NCBI GenBank assembly: GCA_946997485.1
Contig: CAMPVF010000001.1
Location: 1-64,000 of the forward strand
From: an uncultured Atopobium sp.
GTDB lineage: Bacteria > Actinomycetota > Coriobacteriia > Coriobacteriales > Atopobiaceae
Length of the DNA: 64,000 bases
Direction: 5' to 3'
Numbering within the stretch: the stretch's first letter is position 1; the number at the start of each line of letters is the position of its first letter. The notes under the pieces were generated by a model. That model was given only the letters and a program-made list of their open reading frames with translations. It made no database searches and was not told the origin of the DNA. The position numbers and the translations under genes were made by a program. Below are positions 44,369-53,451 of this stretch, in pieces.

Positions 44369-46300
44369 TTATACGTCATTTGACAATGACTTCTTCAGAT
44401 TATTTACATTCTTTTGCAAGGCAGTTGCCTGTTTTAACAGGGTTTGACTTTCGTCAAACGACAGTGTTTGGCTGTTGCGTTTTAAGTACGATTTTATTTC
44501 TTGCATGCGCATGGTTGACGACACAATTTGAATAGACGTAAGCAAAAACGAAATAGCGTCGTCTTGCGAAAGCGTCGTGGTACTGGGAATTCGCCCCGAT
44601 GCCAAGATATACGCAGCCGAGGGCAACTGCGCACAAATAGTGTCGATAAGCTGCGGAATGTCCATGTGTGAGGCATGCTGACAAATAAGCTGAGCAATGC
44701 GTTTGTGATCGTCGTCTATCCACGGAATTGCCGCGAGCGGCTGAGCATAACGCGCATATGCTCCAGGCGTACGCACGAGCAAACACAGCAGCTCCTCTTC
44801 GGCTTTGTACTGGCGCTTAGCGTCGCTGCTCAAAAGCTGCATGTGCGCAGCTTGTGATGCAGATGCTACCTGGGCTGCTGCCTGCCCGCTAGCTGGTTGC
44901 GCTGCGTGTTGGAATGGTGCAGTCTGCGGCGCTGCTGCCGGTGCTGCTGCGGCTGCCGGCGCAGGCGCTACTGCCGGTGCAGGCGCAGGTGTCAGTTCAT
45001 CAGAAAACGATGCATGAGTCATCGGCTGCGTTTTCATAATTTGCTCTTTTACGCGCGTTACATCAAGCGCCAGCATGTCGGCAAGCTGCGTTGCAAAATC
45101 GTCAATAAGCAGCGAATGCTTAACCGCACTCAAAATGCGCGCAGCACTCTTAAGCGCCTCAATGCGCTGCCCAGGTACACGCATATCAAAGCGCGCAAGC
45201 GTATGACGCAGCACAAAATTCATAAGCGGCTCGGCATGCGAAAGGTATGACGCAAGTTCCTCTTGTGGATGGCTCGTTAAAAACTCGCAGGGATCTTGAT
45301 TGTTGGGCAGCACTACACACATCAGTGCCAAACTCGTTTGATCGATAAATTGAATAGCGCGCTCAGCAGCCTTCTGACCTGCGGCATCACCGTCAAACAT
45401 ACAAATAATACGCGTGCGCGCAAAACGCTCAATAAGGCGTATGTGATTAAGCGTAAGTGCCGTGCCAAGCGCTGCCACCGTGTTGGTAAACCCGTGGGTG
45501 TGCATGGCTATAACGTCGGTATACCCCTCGCACACAATAACTTCGCCCGTTTGAATAATGCCGTCTTTTGCCTTGTCAATGGCGTAGAGATGCTTGCCTT
45601 TATGAAACAGCGGCGTTTCTTTTGTGTTGAGGTATTTTGGTTTGCCGTCGTTGATAACACGGCCACCAAAGCCAATGCATTTGCCCTGCTCATCGTGGAT
45701 GGCAAACATAACGCGGTTAAAAAAACGGCTGCGAAGCCCATACGCGCCTGCATGAGCAACGTCACACGCAAGCAGCTCTTTTCGCGAAAAACCGCTGCGT
45801 GTAAGCTCTGCAATAAGGTTGTCGTCGCCTTTGGCATAGCCAATAGACCACGCCTTGCAAATGTCGCTTGTAAGACCACGATTATGAAGATAGCTGCGCG
45901 CGGCCGACGCTTCCTCTTGAGGACAGGTAAATAGCGTGCGCATAAAATGCTGCTCAGCTGCAGCTAAACAAGCAAACAAGCGATTGCGCCGAATGCCGTC
46001 GCGCGCATGTGGCGTATGCGAAAGCTCAATGCCATACTTATCGGCCAAATACTGCATTGCACCTGCAAAGTTGAGGTTTTCTGCACGCATAACATAGGCA
46101 AACATGTCGCCACCAGCGCCGCAGCCAAAACATTTCCACAATCCCGTTTGCGGGTTAATGTGAAACGACGCACTTTTTTCGTGATGAAACGGACAACAAC
46201 CCCAAAGGTCGCTGCCTTTACGCGTAAGCTGCACGTGCTCGCCTACAAGCTGCTCAAAATTAACTGCTTGTCGAATTTTTTCTCTATCGTCGTCTACCAC
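44369..46300 (-). CDS. dnaG: DNA primase
   Basis: 643 residues. Makes RNA primers at the fork. CHC2 zinc finger: CPFHHEKSASFH near 36 and CFGCGAGGD near 58. TOPRIM: VIVCEGYTDVIA near 255 and FDGDAAGQKAA near 305. A Pro/Ala-rich linker (about 440-475, repeated PAPA) separates the helicase-binding C-terminal domain. GTG start, with AGGTGAGC upstream. dnaG-rpoD is the conserved macromolecular-synthesis order; ribF ends 16 bases upstream. Confidence 0.96.
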   Translation of the reverse strand: MVDDDREKIRQAVNFEQLVGEHVQLTRKGSDLWGCCPFHHEKSASFHINPQTGLWKCFGCGAGGDMFAYVMRAENLNFAGAMQYLADKYGIELSHTPHARDGIRRNRLFACLAAAEQHFMRTLFTCPQEEASAARSYLHNRGLTSDICKAWSIGYAKGDDNLIAELTRSGFSRKELLACDVAHAGAYGLRSRFFNRVMFAIHDEQGKCIGFGGRVINDGKPKYLNTKETPLFHKGKHLYAIDKAKDGIIQTGEVIVCEGYTDVIAMHTHGFTNTVAALGTALTLNHIRLIERFARTRIICMFDGDAAGQKAAERAIQFIDQTSLALMCVVLPNNQDPCEFLTSHPQEELASYLSHAEPLMNFVLRHTLARFDMRVPGQRIEALKSAARILSAVKHSLLIDDFATQLADMLALDVTRVKEQIMKTQPMTHASFSDELTPAPAPAVAPAPAAAAAPAAAPQTAPFQHAAQPASGQAAAQVASASQAAHMQLLSSDAKRQYKAEEELLCLLVRTPGAYARYAQPLAAIPWIDDDHKRIAQLICQHASHMDIPQLIDTICAQLPSAAYILASGRIPSTTTLSQDDAISFLLTSIQIVSSTMRMQEIKSYLKRNSQTLSFDESQTLLKQATALQKNVNNLKKSLSNDV

Positions 46301-46316
46301 GTGCGCTCACCTGCCT

Positions 46317-47708
46317 TTACCCTACCTTGCGCGCGCCACCGAGAAGCGTTTGAATGGCTACTATATTTGCCTTAACGCAGCGGGAAAGCTCGTCTGTAGA
46401 TGAGAAGTGCTGCTCGCCACGGATGTATGCAATAACCATAACAGATACAACCCTCCCATACAAATTGCCATCAAAATCAATGAGGTGTGCCTCAAGAAAA
46501 CCGCGATGCGCCACGTTTGACGCGTGAAGCGCGCAATATGCCTGAGACGAAAACGATTCGGGCAAACCCATATTAATGGCCGCCGGATACAGCACACCAT
46601 CTGCCAAAACAAATCCAGCATACACGCCCGCAGCAGGTACGCATACATCGGGGCGCGTAAGGATATTTGCGGTGGCAAAGCCCATAGAAGCGCCCTTGCC
46701 TCTGCCGTGCATAACAGTGCCTTCAAGGCAATATGGCCGCGTGAGCGCACGCGCCGCGCATAGCACGTGACCTTTTGCTATGAGCTTGCGTATGTAGGTT
46801 GACGAAATGGTAGTTACCGGTAAACCTATAGTTGAGGGTTTGGGTATGGGTGAGGTTGAGGCTTCAGGTGCAGATGCGGGTGTATCTATAGCTAACGTAT
46901 TAGTTGAGGGTTTGAACACCGCGCACAAATCGGACTCATCGGCACCAGCAGCACCTGCCACACCAGTGTTTACCAGCTCAAACGGATGTACATCCATGCC
47001 AATCGTTTTTCCATACTCAGAAAGCGCAGCAATAGTGCCCGTGCCCTTATAGCCAAGTCGAAAATTACTGCCCACATGAAGCTCGCGAGGAAACGCGAAC
47101 TTCGTTTGAACAACGCTAAAAAAATCCTTATACGAAAGGCGCGCAAAATCGCAGGTAAACGGTATTACGATAATGAAGTTAACCTGTGTGCGTGCCACAT
47201 ACTCAAGGCGCTGTGCAAGGCTCATAAGATGCGTGTGTTCAGGCGCAGCTGCAGTGACCCCAGTAGGCTCCGGCGGCGTTGTCGCTGCAACGTCTGGAGC
47301 TGGCGCACCATCTGCTGTGCACGTATTGGAACGAAGCACATCTGCAGGATCGGGGTTAAACGTAATAACACAGGATGGCAGCCTGCGAGCCTGAGCTGCC
47401 CGTTTTGTTTCGCGAATAAGTGCCTGATGTCCTTTATGAAAACCGTCGTACACGCCAATAGACACAACGGCTTGCATGCCAGGCTCCCACACACACCCTT
47501 CTCGCACGTACACCGCAACGCCATCAGCATCCAGGCGCTCATACGCAGAAAGCGCACCTGCACCCGTTGCAACGCTGGTTTCGGGCGGGTTGCTTGCAAG
47601 AAACGCCGCAACACAGGCGGGTGCCTCACAGCTAGGAAGCGTGTGCATGGTAGGTTGAGTAGGTTGAGTAGGTTGAGTGTGGTGAATATCCGCTGCGTGC
47701 TGGCACAT
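46317..47708 (-). CDS. ribF: bifunctional riboflavin kinase / FAD synthetase
   Basis: 463 residues, about 150 longer than usual. FAD synthetase motif IGVYDGFHKGHQALI near 85 and ISSTYIRKLI near 310; riboflavin kinase motif GRGKGASMGFATANI near 345 and the following ALHASNVAHRGFLE region. The extra length is low-complexity: a Thr-Gln-Pro repeat at the N-terminus (three copies of a 9-bp unit, 47651-47677) and Ala/Pro/Thr/Ser insertions at about 130-155 and 270-300. The family motifs are intact. ATG overlaps the truB stop (TAATG). Confidence 0.93.
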   Translation of the reverse strand: MCQHAADIHHTQPTQPTQPTMHTLPSCEAPACVAAFLASNPPETSVATGAGALSAYERLDADGVAVYVREGCVWEPGMQAVVSIGVYDGFHKGHQALIRETKRAAQARRLPSCVITFNPDPADVLRSNTCTADGAPAPDVAATTPPEPTGVTAAAPEHTHLMSLAQRLEYVARTQVNFIIVIPFTCDFARLSYKDFFSVVQTKFAFPRELHVGSNFRLGYKGTGTIAALSEYGKTIGMDVHPFELVNTGVAGAAGADESDLCAVFKPSTNTLAIDTPASAPEASTSPIPKPSTIGLPVTTISSTYIRKLIAKGHVLCAARALTRPYCLEGTVMHGRGKGASMGFATANILTRPDVCVPAAGVYAGFVLADGVLYPAAINMGLPESFSSQAYCALHASNVAHRGFLEAHLIDFDGNLYGRVVSVMVIAYIRGEQHFSSTDELSRCVKANIVAIQTLLGGARKVG

Positions 47709-48772
47709 TACACACCAGCTCCATCTATTCCTTGCAATACGTTAACTGCGCAAGTTAACATGCCATCGTTATAGCGATACACGCCATATAAGGTTGAATG
47801 TTGAACGCAGCCTACATAGTGCGCGTCATCTGCAGCCTGCGTGTTTGGAGCAGCTGCATCTGCCGTACGGTCGTCGATACACGCTGCAAATCCACAGGAG
47901 CGCGCAGCAAAGGGTATGCCGCGCTCCATTGCCGCATGCTCACAATCAGTAACGTTGTAACGCGCAAGCGACGCCGCTACCAGCGGATTTACCATATGTG
48001 CAGCTAAAAACTCCTGCACAGAATCCTTCGATTGGGGCGCATCGCCAGTACATGTAGCTTCTGCGTGGGCGCATGCCTCTAGCTCAGGGAGCGTCAGTGC
48101 ACACGACGTGTCAATAGCGCCCGAAGATGTACGCTCAAGAAACGAAAGATGCGCGGCGCTTTTGGCACATCTGCCAATGTCGCGCGCCAAACTGCGAATG
48201 TACGTACCCTTCGACACGCAAAATTTCACGCGCCACATCGGCTGCGCAGGGCCATCAGTTGTGGTTGGGCTATCAGTTGTGGTAATACGCACAAGCTCTG
48301 CACTATACACGTGCACAGGGCGTGCTTCAAGCTCAAGCGCAACGCCATTACGTGCAGCGTTGTAGCTACGCACACCATTTTTTGAAATAGCTGAATAGAT
48401 GGGCGGCACCTGCTGAATATCACCCAAAAACTGCGCCAATATGCGTTGTGCATAGACAGGGTTTGTAAGCTGAGCGTGTGGAGCCGCGCTTTTGGTGGGT
48501 GTACCTTCGGCATCATCGGTTGTGGTTTCGCAGCCAAAACAAATATCGGCAACGTAGGTTTTTTGGCGCGCAGTTACGTAGGGCAACAGGCGTGTTGCAA
48601 CGCCAACACCGCACACAAGCAGCCCTTGCGCCAGCGGATCGAGCGTACCTGCATGACCAATGCGTCGTTCGCCAAGCGCACGTCGCAGCGCATTTATGCA
48701 ATCGTGACTACTCATACCAGCGGGTTTATACACCGCAAGCAGGCAATTATAGCGAGAAGGCAATCGTTTCAT
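47708..48772 (-). CDS. truB: tRNA pseudouridine-55 synthase
   Basis: 354 residues. Makes pseudouridine 55 in the T loop of tRNA. VYKPAGMSSHD near 15, the catalytic Asp in GTLDPLAQGLL near 43, YSAISKNGVRSYNAAR near 125 and GTYIRSLARDIG near 190. The last ~100 residues are an Ala-rich, poorly conserved tail. No clear SD before ATG 48772. Upstream lies a spacer with tandem 12-bp repeats. Member of the ribosome/translation cluster nusA-infB-rbfA-nrnA-truB-ribF. Confidence 0.95.
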   Translation of the reverse strand: MKRLPSRYNCLLAVYKPAGMSSHDCINALRRALGERRIGHAGTLDPLAQGLLVCGVGVATRLLPYVTARQKTYVADICFGCETTTDDAEGTPTKSAAPHAQLTNPVYAQRILAQFLGDIQQVPPIYSAISKNGVRSYNAARNGVALELEARPVHVYSAELVRITTTDSPTTTDGPAQPMWRVKFCVSKGTYIRSLARDIGRCAKSAAHLSFLERTSSGAIDTSCALTLPELEACAHAEATCTGDAPQSKDSVQEFLAAHMVNPLVAASLARYNVTDCEHAAMERGIPFAARSCGFAACIDDRTADAAAPNTQAADDAHYVGCVQHSTLYGVYRYNDGMLTCAVNVLQGIDGAGV

Positions 48773-48814
48773 GTAGTACCGTTCGTGTTGAGTGATGATC
48801 TGAAAGATATGCTT

Positions 48815-48862
48815 AGCGTTAGGTTAAGCGTTAGGTTGAGCGTTAGGTTAAGCGTTAGCTTG
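48815..48862. repeat. four tandem 12-bp repeats between nrnA and truB
   Basis: Units AGCGTTAGGTTA at 48815-48826, 48827-48838, 48839-48850 and 48851-48862, differing at one to three positions. A perfect 14-bp palindrome GGATGGTACCATCC follows at 48871-48884. The spacer has no gene. It sits upstream of truB on the transcribed strand. Confidence 0.85.
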
Positions 48863-48902
48863 GTTTGCGTGGATGGTACCATCCCGCAAGATAAGAGGCG
48901 CT

Positions 48903-49946
48903 CTATTCGTCGCTCACCGTAAGCGCACGCCGCAAATGGGGTAATACCTGGGCAAACGCCTCGTCTACCGAACCTGTTACCGTAAAACCGGCGGCAGCAG
49001 CGTGGCCTCCCCCGCCAAACACCGCAGCAACACGGGCAACGTTGCGATTTGTTTTGGACCGCAAATTGCCGCGTACGGTGCCATCTGCAATTTCTTTAAG
49101 AAACAGAATAATTTCGGCACCAGCCACACTACGCACTGCGTCTACCAGGCCTTCTGACTCTTCAAGCGTAGCGCCGCAACGATCAAAATCGCTTACCGTG
49201 GCATAACTGTAGGCAATTTTGCCGTGTTCAAATGTGGCAATACGGCTCATAACCAGCGCTTTTAAGTGCAAATACGAAAGCGTTGCATTTTGATAGATGT
49301 TAAGCGAAACCTCAGTGGGCGACGCTCCCAAATGCACCAAATCGCTTGCCACACGAAACGCCTGCGGGTTGGCATTTTGATACTGAAAACGACCAGAGTC
49401 GGTCATAAGCGCACAAAAGAGCAGCTGAGCGCAGGTGGCGGGAATGTGCACGCCCAAATATTGCGCGAAAGCGTAAATAACAACGCCCGCAGCGGCTGCA
49501 CGTGGTTCAATAACATAGGTATCACAAAAAGGCGTATCACATGGATGATGGTCGAGTATGGCAGCATGGTGCGCGCGCTCAAGCACGGCAGCCGCGTTGT
49601 TTAAGCGGTGAGCATACGAAAGATCAACCGCAATAAACAAATCGGGTGTCTCGGCATAATCGGCAGCATGGACCATGGACGAAATACCTGGTAAAAAGGT
49701 GTAAATCCTACCGGGACTCACCGAGTCGGCAAGCAAATTGACAACACGCTTTTCGGGCCATTTGGTTTTGATAACTTCGCCCAAACCCAAATTGCTACCA
49801 AGCGCATCGCCGTCGGGGTTAGTGTGTCCGCAAATAGCAATAGTGTGCGCCTGACTAACTGCAGCAGCTATGCGCGCAAACGCCTCACGATGCGCATCGA
49901 TTAAATCCTGTGTTGCACATGGAGTACTACATGCTGATTCGTTCAT
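48903..49946 (-). CDS. nrnA: DHH-family oligoribonuclease / pAp phosphatase (NrnA-like)
   Basis: 347 residues. Degrades short RNA and 3',5'-phosphoadenosine phosphate. DHH motif region: GHTNPDGDALGS near 40, AVDLSYAHRL and ILDHHPCD near 110-130, and the DHHA1 motif GGGGHAAAAGF near 322. ATG 49946 has AAGGAT upstream; an in-frame ATG four codons earlier overlaps that SD. Its position between rbfA and truB is standard in Gram-positive bacteria. Confidence 0.92.
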   Translation of the reverse strand: MNESACSTPCATQDLIDAHREAFARIAAAVSQAHTIAICGHTNPDGDALGSNLGLGEVIKTKWPEKRVVNLLADSVSPGRIYTFLPGISSMVHAADYAETPDLFIAVDLSYAHRLNNAAAVLERAHHAAILDHHPCDTPFCDTYVIEPRAAAAGVVIYAFAQYLGVHIPATCAQLLFCALMTDSGRFQYQNANPQAFRVASDLVHLGASPTEVSLNIYQNATLSYLHLKALVMSRIATFEHGKIAYSYATVSDFDRCGATLEESEGLVDAVRSVAGAEIILFLKEIADGTVRGNLRSKTNRNVARVAAVFGGGGHAAAAGFTVTGSVDEAFAQVLPHLRRALTVSDE

Positions 49947-50028
49947 GGGAAAATACATCCTTATCTAACGGAACGCATCGTGCACGTATGCACGATGCGC
50001 AGTGTAGGTTGTACGGTTTGCGTGGGCA

Positions 50029-50514
50029 TCAACGCGCGTCGTCGCCCTGGGTGGCGGTTGACTCAGCGGCAGCATCGTCAACAATGCCAGCTTCACCGGC
50101 AACGCCAGCCTCAACCTCAGCGGCCTCAGCGCCAGCAACGCCAGCCTCAGCCACGTCGTCTTCGCGAGCGCGCATCGAAGGCGGGACATTCGTTAACGCA
50201 CGTGAAATTGCCTGCGCTTCGTCGATAGTAGTATCAATACGAAACACCAGTTCAGGGGTGGTGCGCCAGGTGAGCGCCCGACCAAGCAGACGACGCAGAC
50301 GACCCTTTGCACGCTCAAATGCGCGCATAACGTCGTCATACTGAGCGCTGTCGCAGCTTACATACACAATCATAAGCGACTTATCAACCGACACATACAC
50401 ATCGGTAATAGCAATCATTTCGAGCGCCGGGTCGCTAATGTTATTCGTTAAAATGCTTGCAAGCTTTTCGCGTGCAATGTGATTGGTCCTTCGAGAAAAC
50501 TGATTTTGCTTCAT
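50029..50514 (-). CDS. rbfA: ribosome-binding factor A
   Basis: 161 residues. Helps 30S maturation. KH-like fold with REKLASILTNNISDP near 15, ITDVYVSVDKSLMIVYVS near 38 and TPELVFRIDTTIDEA near 85. The last ~45 residues are an acidic Ala/Glu/Val-Gly repeat (EAGVAG units) absent from most RbfA proteins. SD AAGGAAG upstream. Follows infB. Confidence 0.94.
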   Translation of the reverse strand: MKQNQFSRRTNHIAREKLASILTNNISDPALEMIAITDVYVSVDKSLMIVYVSCDSAQYDDVMRAFERAKGRLRRLLGRALTWRTTPELVFRIDTTIDEAQAISRALTNVPPSMRAREDDVAEAGVAGAEAAEVEAGVAGEAGIVDDAAAESTATQGDDAR

Positions 50515-50531
50515 TGTTGCTGCTTCCTTAC

Positions 50532-53375
50532 CTATTCGGTACGTGCAACTTCATCAATGCGGTACGACTCAATGGTATCACCCACATGAATGTCTTGGAA
50601 GTTGTCAAGACCAACACCGCATTCAAAACCAGCTTTTACGCTCTTAACGTCGTCTTTATAGCGACGCAGCGAGGCAATGGCGCCTTCGTACACAACAATA
50701 CCATCGCGCACCAAACGACACTTGTCGGTGTGTGCAATTTCACCCTCTTGAACCATACACCCTGCAGCAATACCAACTTTTGGCACCTTAAATGTGCTGC
50801 GTACTTCAAGCGTTGCGGTTTGCACTTCTTGTTCGGTTGGCTTAAGCATACCAATACGAGCAGCGTCGATGTCTTCGATAGCCTTGTAAATAATGCTATA
50901 GGTACGAATTTCAACGCCCTGACGTGCAGCAGCAACCTTTGCCTTTGCTTCGGGACGCACGCCAAAACCAACGATAACGGCGTTCGATGCGTCGGCAAGG
51001 ACAACGTCGGTTTCTGAAATGGCACCAACGGCAGAGTGAATGGTGTTAATGCGCACTTCCGACTGATCCATTTTATCGAGAGCATCCTGCAAAGCCTCAA
51101 TGGAGCCTTGAACGTCGGCCTTAATAATAAGGTTGAGCTCTTTAACATCGGAGTCGGCCATGGTATCAAAGAGGTTTTCAAGCGTTACGTGACGTACGCG
51201 GTTTTGTTCCTCAATACGTGCCTTGAGCTGGCGCGATTCGGCAAGCGCACGTGCCTCGCGCTCATCTTGGAACACGCGGAACTCATCGCCCGCCATAGGC
51301 ACCGACTGCAAACCAAGTACCTCAACAGGATCGGAAGGAAGCGCCTGCGTTACGGCATGGCCGCGCGGGTCGGTCATAGCGCGGATTTTACCAAACGCAA
51401 GACCAGCAACAATGGCGTCACCAACATGGAGCGTACCACGATTTACCAAAAGCGTTGCAACTGAGCCGCGACCGCGGTCGAGCTTTGCTTCGAGCACATG
51501 TCCCGATGCAAACGTATTTGGATTTGCTTTAAGCTCAAGCACATCGGCCTCAAGCAGTACCGATTCGAGCAATGTGTCGATACCCAGGTGTTTCTTGGCC
51601 GAAATATCAACAAACATGGTATCGCCACCCCACTCTTCGGGGATAACACCATGCTCGGTAAGCTCTTGGCGCACGCGATTAGGATCGGCGCCGGGTTTAT
51701 CAATTTTGTTTACTGCAACAATAATGGGCACGTCAGCTGCTTTTGCGTGGTTGATAGACTCAATTGTTTGAGGCATAACGCCGTCGTCGGCAGCAACGAT
51801 AAGGATAACGATGTCGGTGACTTTTGCACCACGGGCGCGCATGGCGGTAAACGTGGCGTGACCAGGGGTATCGATAAACGTAATGGTGCGGCCGTTAATG
51901 TGTACCTGCGAAGCACCAATTGCCTGCGTAATACCACCCGCTTCACCTGCGGCAACGCCGGTGTGACGAATGGCGTCAAGAAGCGACGTTTTACCGTGGT
52001 CAACGTGACCCATAACCGTAACAACAGGTGAGCGCGGCTGCAAGTCTTTTGGATCGTCGTAAAACGTAAAGGAATTTTCTTCTTCCTTTGTCATAATCTT
52101 AATTTCGCGATTAAGGTCGTCGGCAACAAGCTCAATAAGGTCGTCGGACATCGACTCGGTAAGCGTAAGCGGGTTGCCAAGCAAGAATAGGCGCTTGATA
52201 ATGTCGTTTGCGGGCACGCCCAAAAGCTCTGCAAGCTTAGATACGCTGCAGCCCTGCGGCACTTTAACCGTGTCGAGCTGCGAGAGGTCTTGGTCGTTTG
52301 CAAGCGCTTCTTGAATGCGCTGCTGCTCAGCGGCCTCTTTTTGCTGAATTTTACGGTGCTCTTTGCGCTTTTTGCGGCGTCCAACCGAGCTGCGGTTTGC
52401 TTCTTCAACAGCTTCACGCGCTTCTTCGAGCACGTGAGAGCGGCTATAACGGGATGCGTCGCGCCCAATTTCGTCTTGGTCGAGCTCATTGCGGCGACGG
52501 CTGCGGCTTTTACGCGCGCCATACGACTCTTCGGAAGAAAAGTCGTCGCGCTGCGATGAGCGCTGGTTGCGGCGGTGTTTGTTACCCTCGTTTGAGCTGT
52601 CGTTGTATGCTGTGCTATCTGCAGCAAACGATCCGCGCGCGGAGCCAAACTGCTTTTTACCCTTGGAAGCTGGGCTTTCAGCATGTGCGCTCGCGCCTGC
52701 TTGTTTGCTGCTCGCGCCGCGCGACTGCGCAGCATCTTGCGCGCCGGCTGCCGCATGCTGGTTTTGCTTAGCTGTCTTATCTGCCTTATCCTGAGCAAAC
52801 TTTTGACCCGCATGCGCCGCGTGCTGGCCTTGCGCTTTTTTCGCTTTTGCTTCGGCTTTGCGCGCTTGCTTTTCTTCTTCCTCTTTTTTGCGCTGCTCAA
52901 GCACTTCTGTTTGTGCAGCTATTTGATCGAGTAAGCTTGAGAAATTCGGAATCGAACGCGGTGCTGTGTCTTTTGGACGTGCACGTTTCTCGGCTTCTGC
53001 CGCCGCACGTTCCTTTTCCTTGCGCTGCTCTTCTTTTACGCGCGCCGCTTCTGCAGCTTTGCGCTTTTGCTCCTCAAGCGCACGCTCTTGCTCACGGCGC
53101 TTTTCAATTTCGAGACGCTCTTGTTCGGCTTGTGCAACTGCAGCCTTCTCTTGCTCCTCTTGCGCCTTTTTCTCTTCGAGCTTATTAGCTTCAATTTGTG
53201 CAGCGCGAGCCTCTAAAATTGGCTTTAGACTCTTTTTAATCAGCGGAATATACGCATCTTCCAAGGTAGACGACGCACTTTTTGCAGGAATCTTAAGCGT
53301 AGCTAAGTGGTCGAGCATTTCTTTCGATGACATGCCATATTCTTTGGCGAGGTTATGTACGCGGGTTTTTGCCAT
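50532..53375 (-). CDS. infB: translation initiation factor IF-2
   Basis: 947 residues. Delivers initiator tRNA. The N-terminal IF2_N domain (about 1-50; VHNLAKEYGMSSKEM) is followed by ~330 residues of charged Ala/Glu/Lys/Arg and Ser/Arg-rich linker, a second IF2_N module near 370, and the GTPase domain: GHVDHGKTSLLDAI near 455, DTPGHATF near 500 and NKIDKPGAD near 555. Domains 2-4 run to the end. Start ATG 53375 with AGAAAGG upstream. The long linker has generated many long antisense frames that are not genes. Confidence 0.97.
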   Translation of the reverse strand: MAKTRVHNLAKEYGMSSKEMLDHLATLKIPAKSASSTLEDAYIPLIKKSLKPILEARAAQIEANKLEEKKAQEEQEKAAVAQAEQERLEIEKRREQERALEEQKRKAAEAARVKEEQRKEKERAAAEAEKRARPKDTAPRSIPNFSSLLDQIAAQTEVLEQRKKEEEEKQARKAEAKAKKAQGQHAAHAGQKFAQDKADKTAKQNQHAAAGAQDAAQSRGASSKQAGASAHAESPASKGKKQFGSARGSFAADSTAYNDSSNEGNKHRRNQRSSQRDDFSSEESYGARKSRSRRRNELDQDEIGRDASRYSRSHVLEEAREAVEEANRSSVGRRKKRKEHRKIQQKEAAEQQRIQEALANDQDLSQLDTVKVPQGCSVSKLAELLGVPANDIIKRLFLLGNPLTLTESMSDDLIELVADDLNREIKIMTKEEENSFTFYDDPKDLQPRSPVVTVMGHVDHGKTSLLDAIRHTGVAAGEAGGITQAIGASQVHINGRTITFIDTPGHATFTAMRARGAKVTDIVILIVAADDGVMPQTIESINHAKAADVPIIVAVNKIDKPGADPNRVRQELTEHGVIPEEWGGDTMFVDISAKKHLGIDTLLESVLLEADVLELKANPNTFASGHVLEAKLDRGRGSVATLLVNRGTLHVGDAIVAGLAFGKIRAMTDPRGHAVTQALPSDPVEVLGLQSVPMAGDEFRVFQDEREARALAESRQLKARIEEQNRVRHVTLENLFDTMADSDVKELNLIIKADVQGSIEALQDALDKMDQSEVRINTIHSAVGAISETDVVLADASNAVIVGFGVRPEAKAKVAAARQGVEIRTYSIIYKAIEDIDAARIGMLKPTEQEVQTATLEVRSTFKVPKVGIAAGCMVQEGEIAHTDKCRLVRDGIVVYEGAIASLRRYKDDVKSVKAGFECGVGLDNFQDIHVGDTIESYRIDEVARTE

Positions 53376-53451
53376 GTATGCGACCTTTCTAACACACACG
53401 AAACGGATGGTAACAAGGGTGAATTCTCGAGCTTATGTGCTCGCATGCCGG

